The notes: generated by a model from the letters alone, not told the origin. DNA of 34,828 nt from JAAZGD01 sp964489555 (GCA_964489555.1 CAZAZF010000013.1:1-34828), one strand, 5' to 3'. Numbered from the stretch's first letter, positions 8,845-16,152 are shown. A program made the numbers and translations.

Positions 8845-9714
8845 CTATCGTAAATTTTTAATGCTATCTGCAATCCGCTTGGCAATCAACGGGTTATTCA
8901 TGGTATAAAGATGGATTCCCTCCACCCCATTGGAAATCAAATCCACGATTTGGTCCACCGCATAGGCAATGCCTGCATCCCCCATAGCCTCCGGGTTATT
9001 CTCATATCGATTCATCATCTTGGTAAACTTGGAAGGCAAACTGGCGCCGCATAAAGAAACCATTCGTTGGATTTGCCTTTTGTTGACCACCGGCATAATT
9101 CCGGCTTCAATGGGAACTTTTATTCCATGCTGTCGCGCTCTTTTCACAAAGTCGTAAAATATTTCATTTTCGAAAAACAGCTGGCTGACCAAGTGTTGGG
9201 CACCGGCCTCTACCTTCTGTTTTAAACGAATCAAATCTTCTTCTTCCGATTCCGCTTCCGGATGACCCTCTGGGTAGCAAGCGGCAGAAATTCCCATAGA
9301 AGCCCCGTCTTCGTCCTCTCTTAAATAGCGAATCAAATCCATGGCATAAGAAAAATCCTCCTGCCGGGGGTTTTCCGGAGAAATGTCTCCCCGTAAAGCC
9401 AATACATTTTCGATGTTGTTTTCCCGAAATTGGTGGATGATTGCCTTCATGTTCTCCCGGGTGGAATTCACACAAGTGAGATGAGCCAATGCTTCAATGT
9501 GATATGTATTCTTGATACGGGATGCAATTTGACAAGTAGAAGAGTCTGCCGGATTCCCCCCCGCTCCGTAAGTAACACTGATAAAGTCGGGATAAAGATC
9601 CCCCAACTCCTCCAGAGTCTTATAAATGGTATCGATGGAGCCGGTTCTTTTGGGAGGAAATACCTCTAGGGAGAAGACCGTCTTCCCCGGTTGAAACAAC
9701 GATGAAATCTTCAT
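8845..9714 (-). CDS. metF: Methylenetetrahydrofolate reductase
   Basis: MetF reduces 5,10-methylene- to 5-methyltetrahydrofolate using a flavin. The 289-residue TIM-barrel protein shows SLEVFPPK near the N-terminus, VTYGAGG, the ALAHLTCVN segment and ALRGD, all typical of the family and of normal length. AGGAGGGG stands before ATG 9714. It is the first gene of the run leading to the metH-like gene, so its product feeds methionine synthesis directly. No metV-like zinc partner protein lies next to it, which argues against an acetogenesis-type MetVF complex here. The promoter is at 9739-9747, leaving a very short leader with no room for a SAM riboswitch. Confidence 0.95.
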   Translation of the reverse strand: MKISSLFQPGKTVFSLEVFPPKRTGSIDTIYKTLEELGDLYPDFISVTYGAGGNPADSSTCQIASRIKNTYHIEALAHLTCVNSTRENMKAIIHQFRENNIENVLALRGDISPENPRQEDFSYAMDLIRYLREDEDGASMGISAACYPEGHPEAESEEEDLIRLKQKVEAGAQHLVSQLFFENEIFYDFVKRARQHGIKVPIEAGIMPVVNKRQIQRMVSLCGASLPSKFTKMMNRYENNPEAMGDAGIAYAVDQIVDLISNGVEGIHLYTMNNPLIAKRIADSIKNLR

Positions 9715-9738
9715 AATATGCCCCTCCTATAATCCACT

Positions 9739-9747
9739 AGTATACCA
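9739..9747 (-). promoter_or_regulatory. Extended -10 promoter of the metF operon
   Basis: Read on the minus strand, TGG directly precedes TATACT (9739-9744), an extended -10 element. No convincing -35 box stands 17 nt upstream. The transcript would start near 9732, only about 17 nt before ATG 9714, leaving just enough room for the ribosome binding site. Confidence 0.6.
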
Positions 9748-9826
9748 CAAATTTATAGGGGAAACACAAAATTCAAGGACACAGCCGGGATATTTCTAGT
9801 CACCTTATGATAAACTCGTCACAGCA

Positions 9827-9856
9827 AAAGAGCCCCCTTTATCGGGAAGGCTCTTT
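9827..9856 (-). terminator. Intrinsic terminator of the putrescine aminotransferase gene
   Basis: AAAGAGCC (9827-9834) pairs with GGCTCTTT (9849-9856). On the minus strand a TTTT run follows the stem. It stands 50 nt after the patA stop and separates that gene from the metF operon. Confidence 0.8.
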
Positions 9857-9906
9857 ATTGTCTTGGAATCTGCTAATTGAAATACTCTGTCTTATCCCTG
9901 GAGGCT

Positions 9907-11268
9907 TTACAGTTTGAATTTTTTCTTTACTTCAGCCAAGGATTCATCCAATGCTTTCAATACATAATCAATGGTGTCGTATTCTAATACTGCGGGGGGC
10001 TCAATTCGAACAGTCTTGGCATTTACCAAGGTACCAGCTACCATGACTTTGTGTGCGAAAAGGTTCCTCGTTACTTCGTAGCCTACTTCTGCTTCCGGGA
10101 ATTCCATACAAATCAGAAGGCCAGCTCCGCGATATCCCTTCAACACAGTGGGATACTTTTTCTTGAGCTCTTTCAGCCCCTTCATGATGTAATCGCCTTT
10201 AACCTGGCAAACCTTGGGGATGTCGTTTTCCAACATATATCGAATGGTGGAAATGGCTGCAGAACAAGCTAGAGGGTTTCCACCAAAGGTGGGGGATCCC
10301 AAAATCCAGGGATTGTCGATTAATTTGTCAACCCACATGCTAGGTCTGGCAATGATTCCTGTAATAGGCATGATGCCGCCACCAAAGGCTTTTCCGTAGG
10401 TCATGATGTCCGGGGTTACATCTTCCACTTCACAACGCCACATGGTTCCTGTTCGACCCATGCCCGTTTGGATTTCGTCGGCAATCATGGCAACGCCGTA
10501 CTTGTCGCAGATTTTTCGAACATCCTTTAAGTATCCCATTGGAGGAATTATAACACCGGCTTCCCCTTGGATCGGCTCAATGATGACTCCGGCAACCTTT
10601 TCCCCTACGGTCTGCAGGTTCTTGATGGCCGTTTCCATGGCTTCTGCATTCCCATATTCCACATGCTGTACCTGCTGAATCATGGGTGTATAGTCTTCAC
10701 GATATGCACCTTTTCCTCCCATGGAGATGGCCCCCATGGACTTGCCATGAAATGCTCCCACGGTGGAAATGTACCAACGACCCCCGGTAGCCAGTCTTGC
10801 CAATTTCAAAGCCATTTCAATAGCTTCCGCTCCACCATTGGTGAAGAAGCAATACTGAAGGTCTCCCGGTGTAATCATGGCCAATAGCTTTGCCAAATAC
10901 CCTCGGAGTGGGTCAACCAATTCTTGAGAATGCAAGGCATATCGGTCTAATTGACATTTTACGGTTTTTAAAATTTCGGGATTTCGGTGGCCGCAGGTGT
11001 AGATGCCGAAACCGCCCAAACAGTCGATAAATTGAGTGCCATACAGGTCCTCAAAATGCTCCTCGGAGTCTGTCCATTCAACGAAGGCAGCATCCGTGGA
11101 TACGGATTTTCGATATTCCAACCAGCCCGGGTTTACGTTCTTGTTGAAGTTATCGATGGAATCTTTTACGATCCTGTCTTTTTCTGCAGTAGTCAGCTCT
11201 GGTTTCTCAATATAGTCTACAATCCGTTTGGCCTCTTTCAGAGCTTTTTCTTTGTTCATTGCAGTCAT
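9907..11268 (-). CDS. patA: Putrescine aminotransferase (class III, PLP)
   Basis: The protein (453 residues) closely resembles E. coli putrescine:2-oxoglutarate aminotransferase PatA/YgjG, which turns putrescine into 4-aminobutanal/pyrroline. Shared blocks include VNPGWLEYRKSV, FIDCLGGFGIYTCGHRNP, LHSQELVDPLR, the GAFHGKS phosphate-binding turn, EPIQGEAGV, DEIQTGMGRTG and the C-terminal AGTLVNAKTVRIEPP. The PLP lysine is K293 in MTYGKAFGGG. AAGGAGGT is correctly placed before ATG 11268. It appears to be a single-gene unit: the terminator at 9827-9856 follows, and popT diverges upstream. Role (inferred): polyamine nitrogen use. Ornithine or GABA aminotransferase are the alternatives, but the N-terminal 60 residues favour the putrescine type. 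Confidence 0.88.
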   Translation of the reverse strand: MTAMNKEKALKEAKRIVDYIEKPELTTAEKDRIVKDSIDNFNKNVNPGWLEYRKSVSTDAAFVEWTDSEEHFEDLYGTQFIDCLGGFGIYTCGHRNPEILKTVKCQLDRYALHSQELVDPLRGYLAKLLAMITPGDLQYCFFTNGGAEAIEMALKLARLATGGRWYISTVGAFHGKSMGAISMGGKGAYREDYTPMIQQVQHVEYGNAEAMETAIKNLQTVGEKVAGVIIEPIQGEAGVIIPPMGYLKDVRKICDKYGVAMIADEIQTGMGRTGTMWRCEVEDVTPDIMTYGKAFGGGIMPITGIIARPSMWVDKLIDNPWILGSPTFGGNPLACSAAISTIRYMLENDIPKVCQVKGDYIMKGLKELKKKYPTVLKGYRGAGLLICMEFPEAEVGYEVTRNLFAHKVMVAGTLVNAKTVRIEPPAVLEYDTIDYVLKALDESLAEVKKKFKL

Positions 11269-11440
11269 TTTTTATGACCTCCTTTGACTTACCTAATTAA
11301 AATAAGTTTGTTGATATTTCCTGCGCATGCTTATTTTATCCCTTTTATTATTCCATCGCAAGTATTTGCTCTTCTTTTCCCCAAACACCTTCAAAAGTCC
11401 CCAACTTGGTATGAGTTTTTTCGCAAGGAAGTACAAAATA

Positions 11441-11449
11441 TGCTACAAT
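11441..11449 (+). promoter_or_regulatory. Extended -10 promoter close to the popT start codon
   Basis: TGC plus TACAAT (11444-11449) forms an extended -10 box. The A of ATG 11456 lies at the expected transcription start, and no ribosome binding site lies within reach of this ATG, so the mRNA may be leaderless. Confidence 0.5.
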
Positions 11450-11455
11450 GAAATT

Positions 11456-12274
11456 ATGAAGAATTTAAAGAATTTTTTTTACGGCATCCTTTTAGGAATC
11501 GCCAATGCCGTCCCCGGTGTTTCCGGTGGAACCATGGCGGTGGTGATGAATCTTTACGACCAAATTCTCCTGGCTTTGTCTCCGAAAACCCTGAAAGCCA
11601 ACGGGGCTTTTTTAGGTTGCCTTGCCCTGGGAGCCTGTGTGGGAATTTACCTGACCAGCCAATTGATGGTAGAGCTTCTTTACACCCAACGGGGATTTCT
11701 CTCTTTTGGTTTTGCCGGAATCATTATGGGAAGTGTTCCCGCCATTTACCGAAGAGCTCGCTACGAAAAAGTAAAGACCCGCAATCTCTTTTTGGGATTT
11801 CTAGCTTTCGCAGGAATGATTTCCACTGCCTTTTTGGCCCATAACGCCCTGGCCAATCAAGCCTTATCTGAATTGGCACGAACCGGTCCGGCTCTTTATC
11901 TTTGGCTTTTTGGATGCAGCATTTTAGCTATGATTGCCATGATTCTTCCCGGAGTCAGCGGCTCCCTGGTGATGCTAATTCTGGGAGCCTACACCATTAC
12001 CATGGAGGCCATTGCCACCTTCCAATGGGACCTTCTGATTCCATTGGGGCTAGGTGTTTTAACCGGCGGCTATGTGGGAATCGGAGTAATCAAAAAAATG
12101 CTGCGGAATCACCCCCAAGCCCTCTATTTCATCATTTTAGGCCTGGTCACAGGATCCCTTGCCGCCCTTTACCCCGGCATGGAGGAAACTATACACAAAC
12201 CCACGTCCTATCTCATCCTCTTCATATGTGCCCTAATCACCTTCTTTTTCGGTCGAACAAAAAAAGAGGGTTGA
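11456..12274 (+). CDS. popT: DUF368 undecaprenyl-phosphate translocase
   Basis: DUF368 proteins (PopT) flip undecaprenyl phosphate back across the membrane for reuse in cell-wall synthesis; this role is established for the family, not for this protein. The 272-residue sequence starts with the family motif YGILLGIANAVPGVSGGTMA, and an inverted-topology partner MILPGVSGSLVMLILG appears at about residues 160-175, as expected for the duplicated fold. About eight hydrophobic segments are visible. I chose ATG 11456 since it gives the family N-terminus; an in-frame ATG at 11411 would add 15 residues and overlaps the promoter. The stop codon lies inside the hairpin 12265-12286. Confidence 0.87.
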   Translation: MKNLKNFFYGILLGIANAVPGVSGGTMAVVMNLYDQILLALSPKTLKANGAFLGCLALGACVGIYLTSQLMVELLYTQRGFLSFGFAGIIMGSVPAIYRRARYEKVKTRNLFLGFLAFAGMISTAFLAHNALANQALSELARTGPALYLWLFGCSILAMIAMILPGVSGSLVMLILGAYTITMEAIATFQWDLLIPLGLGVLTGGYVGIGVIKKMLRNHPQALYFIILGLVTGSLAALYPGMEETIHKPTSYLILFICALITFFFGRTKKEG

Positions 12275-12286
12275 AAACAACCCTCT
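12265..12286 (-). terminator. Terminator of the hipBST operon (convergent with popT)
   Basis: AGAGGGTTG and CAACCCTCT form a perfect 9-bp stem with a four-base loop. The T run lies on the minus-strand side (12258-12265 read in reverse), so it ends hipT transcription. On the plus strand there is no U run; the stem overlaps the popT stop. Confidence 0.8.
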
Positions 12287-12354
12287 CTAACCTCCCGTTA
12301 ATTCACTCTATTGCCATAATCCTTCTCCGGTCTACATCACAGGTTATTGAAAAT

Positions 12355-13308
12355 TTATGCCTCTAAGATGCGGCTTCTTTCTTCTATGAGCTCGATAAAT
12401 CTTTCTTGTAAGTCTTTCGGCAATAAAGATTCGTTGCAAATGGAAATAAACGTCGGCTTCATTAGAACAAGTTTGTTAATCATCTTTTCAGCAGAACTTC
12501 TCGAAATTTCACACGTATCTGCAAATACCAGGAAGTCTTTCTTTCTGATATTCATTTTCTTCCCATTCATTGTAAGCGCAAATTGTTCTTTGTCTTCAGG
12601 CATTATGACATTTACGGGCAGCAAATCATATGCCGGGGATAGAACATATTGCCCACTGCCTTCCGCCGTTTCAATCAAAGAAGAATTTTTCAGATGCATA
12701 TCGGAATTTCCCACCAGAAATGAAAATACCAATCTTATAAAAAGCTCTGTCATATCCAGCATAGTCCTTGAAGAATACTTCCGGATGATACTACTACATC
12801 TCTCATAAGATCCCCGATACTTATCTTGTGTCAAGCGCAGATCAAGCTGGCAGAAATCCTCCATGGCAAGGAGCCTAATCCCATTATTTTCAAAAATCCT
12901 GTCAACACGCTTTGTAATATAGGCAAAGCTTCCATTTCCGGAAACAAGCCCATGGGGGACGGTAGATATCATGGCAGCCTCCGCCATACACATTACAAGA
13001 TGCTCGGCCTCTGGAAGCGAACGAAACTCCTTCACCGAAGGTTTCAGAATATAACCCGTCGGAAAATTTAAAAGCGTTAGGCGAGGCTTTTTACCTCCGG
13101 AAACAAGGTGCAAGGATAATTTCTTTTGTACTCCGGGTATCGTATATCCTTTGTTTGTGCTATCTATCGCAAGAAGCTCAATGGCATTCTCATCAATCTC
13201 TACATTGGGTAATTCCGAAGTTCCGAAAAAGCGCTTGACACATCTATTATGCCAGCCGATTTGTTCATCTTTCACAGAAAGAGGTTTTCCGCAGCATAAA
13301 CAGTTCAT
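12355..13308 (-). CDS. hipT: HipT-type serine/threonine kinase toxin
   Basis: The protein (317 residues) matches the kinase of tripartite HipBST loci, in which HipA is split in two; E. coli HipT phosphorylates tryptophanyl-tRNA synthetase. Kinase elements visible: Gly-rich loop GVQKKLSL (59-66), ATP lysine in ILKP (K89), catalytic D203 and N208 in GNSDMHLKN, and metal-binding D228 in PAYDLL. The loop is preceded by T56-I57-P58, where E. coli O127 HipT has the autophosphorylated SIS triplet. The N-terminus carries CxxC and HxxC (C3, C6, H20, C23), a possible small zinc site. It overlaps hipS by 4 nt (ATGA). The target here is inferred, not shown. Confidence 0.85.
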   Translation of the reverse strand: MNCLCCGKPLSVKDEQIGWHNRCVKRFFGTSELPNVEIDENAIELLAIDSTNKGYTIPGVQKKLSLHLVSGGKKPRLTLLNFPTGYILKPSVKEFRSLPEAEHLVMCMAEAAMISTVPHGLVSGNGSFAYITKRVDRIFENNGIRLLAMEDFCQLDLRLTQDKYRGSYERCSSIIRKYSSRTMLDMTELFIRLVFSFLVGNSDMHLKNSSLIETAEGSGQYVLSPAYDLLPVNVIMPEDKEQFALTMNGKKMNIRKKDFLVFADTCEISRSSAEKMINKLVLMKPTFISICNESLLPKDLQERFIELIEERSRILEA

Positions 13309-13634
13309 ACGCGTTCCTCCTTAATACTGACATTGCCAATACTATCCTTGCAGGCCACCAATAATAGCCCGAAACGATCCTGGGGATCGATTTTCCAATT
13401 TCTGCTTACCACATCAAGCAGCCATCCTTCCGGAATGATTCCGTCAAAGAAGGGAAACAGAGTTTTGGAAGTATATGTTTGTTCAGCCAGTGGCAAGGTC
13501 AGCGAAACTGCACCGGCATCATCTCTTGAAAGATATTCGGATACATATGAGAAGGAATAACCTTCATCGGTTTCTGAAAGAACACCCGCATAGATATTCC
13601 GTACATACACATAGGCTTTTCTAAAGGTATCCAT
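13305..13634 (-). CDS. hipS: HipS-type antitoxin (HipA N-terminal domain protein)
   Basis: This 109-residue protein corresponds to the N-terminal subdomain of HipA, encoded as a separate gene. Motifs are AYVYVRNIYAGVLSE, SLTLPLAEQTYTS and the strong FFDGIIPEGW block, which is conserved in HipA N-terminal domains. In the E. coli HipBST system HipS, not HipB, neutralises the kinase; by context I infer the same here. Its ATG shares one base with the hipB stop (TAATG) and its stop overlaps the hipT start, so the three genes are translationally coupled in the order hipB, hipS, hipT. Confidence 0.85.
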   Translation of the reverse strand: MDTFRKAYVYVRNIYAGVLSETDEGYSFSYVSEYLSRDDAGAVSLTLPLAEQTYTSKTLFPFFDGIIPEGWLLDVVSRNWKIDPQDRFGLLLVACKDSIGNVSIKEERV

Positions 13635-13843
13635 TAATCCCTATCCCTCTTTCCCGGCACAGCTTCCATCCCGAACATTCCAAGAGCAATATTTACTTTG
13701 TCCATGCGAACCGTTTCTTTTCCTTGTTCCAGTTCACGGATAAAACGAAGGCCTAATCCGGAACGTATTGCAAACTCTTCTTGAGTAAGTCCTGCGGAAC
13801 GCCTGCTTTCTTTTATAAATATGGCAATTTTATTCATCCTCAT
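13634..13843 (-). CDS. hipB: HipB-type XRE regulator
   Basis: A 69-residue single-domain helix-turn-helix protein of the XRE class: SAGLTQEEFAIRSGLGLRFIRELEQGK is quoted in parts as AGLTQEEFA (helix 2) and LRFIRELEQG (recognition helix). It should bind the inverted repeats at 13878-13895, 13920-13935 and 13958-13975 and repress its own operon. AAGGAGG stands 4 nt before ATG 13843; a second ATG two codons later is equally plausible. It is first in the hipBST operon. Confidence 0.85.
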   Translation of the reverse strand: MRMNKIAIFIKESRRSAGLTQEEFAIRSGLGLRFIRELEQGKETVRMDKVNIALGMFGMEAVPGKRDRD

Positions 13844-13875
13844 TACGCCTCCTTTCGCCTGAATTACACCAACAT

Positions 13876-13902
13876 ATTATACCCTATTAGGTATAATGTC
13901 AA
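13876..13902 (-). promoter_or_regulatory. hipBST promoter with embedded operator O1
   Basis: On the minus strand a consensus -35 TTGACA (13897-13902) and -10 TATAAT (13876-13881) are separated by a short 15-nt spacer. The spacer is filled by an inverted repeat, TATACC-N6-GGTATA (13878-13895), so HipB binding would block RNA polymerase directly. This is typical autoregulation of a toxin-antitoxin operon. Confidence 0.8.
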
Positions 13903-13919
13903 TTATTATATTAAATTTA

Positions 13920-13975
13920 ATACCCGTAAGGGTACAATCTTGATATATAATAAAGCAATACCCCCGATTGGGTAT
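13920..13975 (-). promoter_or_regulatory. Upstream hip operators O2 and O3
   Basis: Two more inverted repeats resemble O1: ATACC-N6-GGTAC at 13920-13935 and ATACC-N8-GGTAT at 13958-13975. With O1 they form three sites roughly 40 bp apart, which would suit cooperative binding or DNA looping by HipB. The N8 spacing of O3 equals that reported for E. coli HipB operators; O1 and O2 are 2 bp shorter. Confidence 0.65.
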
Positions 13976-13980
13976 AATAA

Positions 13981-14021
13981 AGCCCCTGATCTTTCCTCGT
14001 TTCGGGGAAACTTCAGGGGCT
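13981..14021 (-). terminator. Terminator after the HigBA operon
   Basis: AGCCCCTGA (13981-13989) pairs with TCAGGGGCT (14013-14021), with an inner TTTCC/GGAAA stem. On the minus strand CTTTATTAT follows. It stands 60 nt after the end of the antitoxin gene and insulates the hipB promoter. Confidence 0.75.
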
Positions 14022-14083
14022 CAAAATCTTTGATTTTATAAGGCTATTAGCCTGCTGCACTTTCTACATCCTTTAACAGTATA

Positions 14084-15136
14084 TCAAGAAGCAATCTCAT
14101 ATTTAGTTTTCAAATCGTTATACCAACTATATTCAATATACCCTTCCTTTTGCAATCTTCCGACCACAATCCCTGTGTCAATCTCTACCGCTTCAGCGAA
14201 TTGCGCTAGTGATGTTCTAGAAAAATCTTTCTTTGCAATAAATACCTCGAATTCATTGCTTGGAATTAATGCTTCTTTTGCGAACTCATCTGCAACTAAT
14301 TCATCTTCATCCGAAGAACCGTTTGGCTGACCAATGTGCCCCAATATAATGTGGGCGACCTCATGAAAAAGACTAAACCAAAATCGATCTGCATCTCTAC
14401 CTCGTACTGTCAGACCCAAAACAATTCTGTTTCCATCATAAAATGTAGCGCCATGCAGAAACGATCCACCTATATGCGGAAGAAAAATTATCGCTATGCC
14501 ACAGCCGGACAGCATATTAACTAACTTATCACAAAAGGTATTCGGGTTTTCTCGCGTCATTTTCCTGATATCAGGTATTATGCTGGAAAGCTTGTTCATG
14601 TCGATAGGCTTTGTATTAATATGCCTTGCATCGAGCTTAGCTTTCTGGGCCCATGCCAATAAAGCATAATCGGTTTTTTCACGGTCAGCTAAGCATCTGC
14701 AGGCTATACCCGGAATTAAAGTGCTTTGTAGTAAGCCAAGCTGAACTACTTCAAAATACTTACGAAGACAAATCACCTTCTCCGTATCATTTCTAGTTTC
14801 TTGAACCCATTCGTTCTTGGACATCTCATTATATGGGAATTTTTTTGCTATTTCTATATCTGCGTCCATCTCATTCTCAGCATTTGCCTTTACTAGTTTC
14901 TCGCGATAGATTGACTCCAGCCCACTCCAAAACTGGGCAGGAACTCCAAGCACCATCTCAAGACGCATGGCCATATCAGGGGTTAGCTGAACCTCACCAT
15001 TGATTAGTCTACTGATATGCTTCTCAGACATATCCATTCTCTGAGCAAACTCCTTCTGACTCATCCCTCTGTCTACAAGTTGCTCCTTTATAGTTGTGCC
15101 TGGTGGTGATGCAATTATTGTACGACTTCTCACCAT
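14084..15136 (-). CDS. higA: HigA-type antitoxin with ImmA/IrrE metallopeptidase domain
   Basis: A 350-residue protein with an N-terminal XRE/HigA helix-turn-helix (about 10-70: TTIKEQLVDRGMSQKEFAQR, then LTPDMAMRLEMVLGV and FW) and a C-terminal ImmA/IrrE-like peptidase domain with the zinc motif HEVAH at 258-262 and a following DELVADEFAKEALIP that supplies the third ligand region. Most HigA antitoxins are about 100 residues, so this is the long form. AAGGAGGGAG precedes ATG 15136. It follows the toxin gene by 30 nt. Inferred role: antitoxin and repressor that might be switched by its own protease domain. The alternative is a phage-type repressor, but the adjacent HigB fixes the assignment. 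Confidence 0.87.
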   Translation of the reverse strand: MVRSRTIIASPPGTTIKEQLVDRGMSQKEFAQRMDMSEKHISRLINGEVQLTPDMAMRLEMVLGVPAQFWSGLESIYREKLVKANAENEMDADIEIAKKFPYNEMSKNEWVQETRNDTEKVICLRKYFEVVQLGLLQSTLIPGIACRCLADREKTDYALLAWAQKAKLDARHINTKPIDMNKLSSIIPDIRKMTRENPNTFCDKLVNMLSGCGIAIIFLPHIGGSFLHGATFYDGNRIVLGLTVRGRDADRFWFSLFHEVAHIILGHIGQPNGSSDEDELVADEFAKEALIPSNEFEVFIAKKDFSRTSLAQFAEAVEIDTGIVVGRLQKEGYIEYSWYNDLKTKYEIAS

Positions 15137-15166
15137 TTGTGCTCCCTCCTTTTTAATGTCATAGAC

Positions 15167-15463
15167 TTAATGATAGTCAATGATTTCTATGACACGAACA
15201 ATTTGAACCTCATTACCTTTTAACTCAAATACCAGGCGATAAGGATGAATTAAAACCATGGCATATTGTTTCTTTCTATCTCCTTTTAGTATGTGGCAAC
15301 CGCCAATCCTAAAATGAACCAGCATTTCAACAGAATCAGCAGCCGTTATTTCATCTATTCGTTGGTGTATCTTAGCTGCCATATTTTTGCCGTGTTTCTT
15401 TTCGGCCTCCAGCGCATTCGTACACACTTTTTCGAGCCCACGACTTTTGTACTCTATCTCCAA
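15167..15463 (-). CDS. higB: HigB/RelE-superfamily toxin
   Basis: A 98-residue protein of the HigB (plasmid-killer) group of RelE-fold ribosome-dependent mRNA interferases. The arrangement LEKVCTNALEA near the N-terminus, then KIHQRIDEITAADSV, GGCHILKGDRKKQYAM and HPYRLVFEL is the family pattern. The start is TTG 15463, with GAGGTGA 5 nt upstream; no ATG lies in frame nearby. The toxin-first gene order is typical for higBA. Activity is inferred from the fold family only. Confidence 0.85.
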   Translation of the reverse strand: MEIEYKSRGLEKVCTNALEAEKKHGKNMAAKIHQRIDEITAADSVEMLVHFRIGGCHILKGDRKKQYAMVLIHPYRLVFELKGNEVQIVRVIEIIDYH

Positions 15464-15481
15464 TTCATCACCTCGATCCCC

Positions 15482-15560
15482 AATTTACCTTTAAGGTAAA
15501 TTTATTTTAACACTCATATGCGAAGAAGTCAACACTATAATTAACCTTTGAGGTTAATTA
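15482..15560 (-). promoter_or_regulatory. higBA promoter with two palindromic operators
   Basis: The minus-strand promoter is TTGACT (15527-15532), 17 nt, TAAAAT (15504-15509). It is flanked by two operators: a perfect palindrome at 15482-15502 and a 10-bp-arm inverted repeat at 15538-15560. Both fit ATTWACCTTTRAGGTWAAT. One covers the transcription start and the other lies just upstream of -35, which suits repression by a dimeric HigA at both sites. Confidence 0.85.
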
Positions 15561-15740
15561 TATTTTGTACTTACTGCACTCATTAAAAATACATGCACCA
15601 GTACTTGTGCATCAAATCTGTGAGGAAACTATGAGCACAAATAACATTGCCCATTATCATTTTATTATTCTTACAATGCAACAAGCAGTGGTATCCATAA
15701 ATTGATCAAATGTTGGTCATTTACGCTTCAAAAAAACGAA

Positions 15741-15761
15741 ACCCCTTGTAACGCGAGGGGT
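15741..15761 (-). terminator. Orphan intrinsic terminator
   Basis: ACCCCT/AGGGGT pair around a 9-nt loop; on the minus strand TTCG and seven T follow. No complete gene ends in front of it, only the guaA-like tail at 15774-15793, so it may be a relic carried with that tail. Confidence 0.65.
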
Positions 15762-15773
15762 GTACTATTACCA

Positions 15774-15793
15774 TTATTCCCGCTCGATGGTGG
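15774..15793 (-). other. Candidate attachment-site core resembling the guaA 3' end
   Basis: On the minus strand CCACCATCGAGCGGGAATAA reads T-I-E-R-E-stop, close to the conserved C-terminus of GMP synthetase (TIEWE-stop), whose 3' end is a known integration site for genomic islands. The codons upstream do not resemble GuaA, so only the core is present. No integrase gene and no second copy of the core is seen in the window. Confidence 0.35.
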
Positions 15794-15999
15794 AGAATAG
15801 AGTTATCGACTCGTTAAACAAAAGGTGGAACCAAAGCAGTCTAGATGCATCCTACGAAATTGCGGAATTCCAGTAGGATCCAGAAACATCAGTTGGAAAA
15901 CCCGAAGAAATTGCAGAAAAACAAATCAAAAATCTTACTATTTAATACATTGAGAGACATGATCAACGAAATACTAAACCTATAACTTTCTAATTTAAG

Positions 16000-16039
16000 T
16001 TAATACCCCACCGACTTTGACAAAAGCGGGGGGTATTAA
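16000..16039 (-). terminator. Hairpin downstream of the NhaC-family gene
   Basis: TTAATACCCC and GGGGTATTAA form a 10-bp stem with an inner CCG/CTTT stem, 113 nt after the end of the transporter gene. It lacks a clear U run, so termination is likely but not certain. Confidence 0.4.
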
Positions 16040-16152
16040 TGAGATTGCATAATGCGATTACTTCTCCTTTTCGAAAACCACAACGGTTTCTTTATAGATA
16101 TTGTCTTATGAATCTTAATCGCCGATTTGTTTCTGCAATTATATACTAGCTT

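Larger units (their letters stand above)
15561..16152. other. 0.6-kb non-coding scar between HigBA and the NhaC operon
   Basis: No intact reading frame is visible. The stretch holds an inverted repeat ATGCAC/GTGCAT near 15593-15612, a terminator at 15741-15761, a guaA-like attachment-core candidate at 15774-15793, and a stop-interrupted coding-like fragment around 15820-15945 (a readable segment is TSVGKPEEIAEKQIKNLT) that I cannot assign. It looks like a decayed junction in the accessory block. Confidence 0.5.

Noticed and set aside
9715..9830. SAM riboswitch or T-box before metF
   Set aside because: The extended -10 promoter leaves a leader of only about 17 nt, with no room for such an element.
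12260..12290. Terminator of popT
   Set aside because: The U run lies only on the minus-strand side, so the hairpin is assigned to hipBST; it may still slow plus-strand polymerase.
14336..14524. Small plus-strand reading frame inside the HigA-like gene
   Set aside because: No ribosome binding site or motif, and fully inside a conserved gene.
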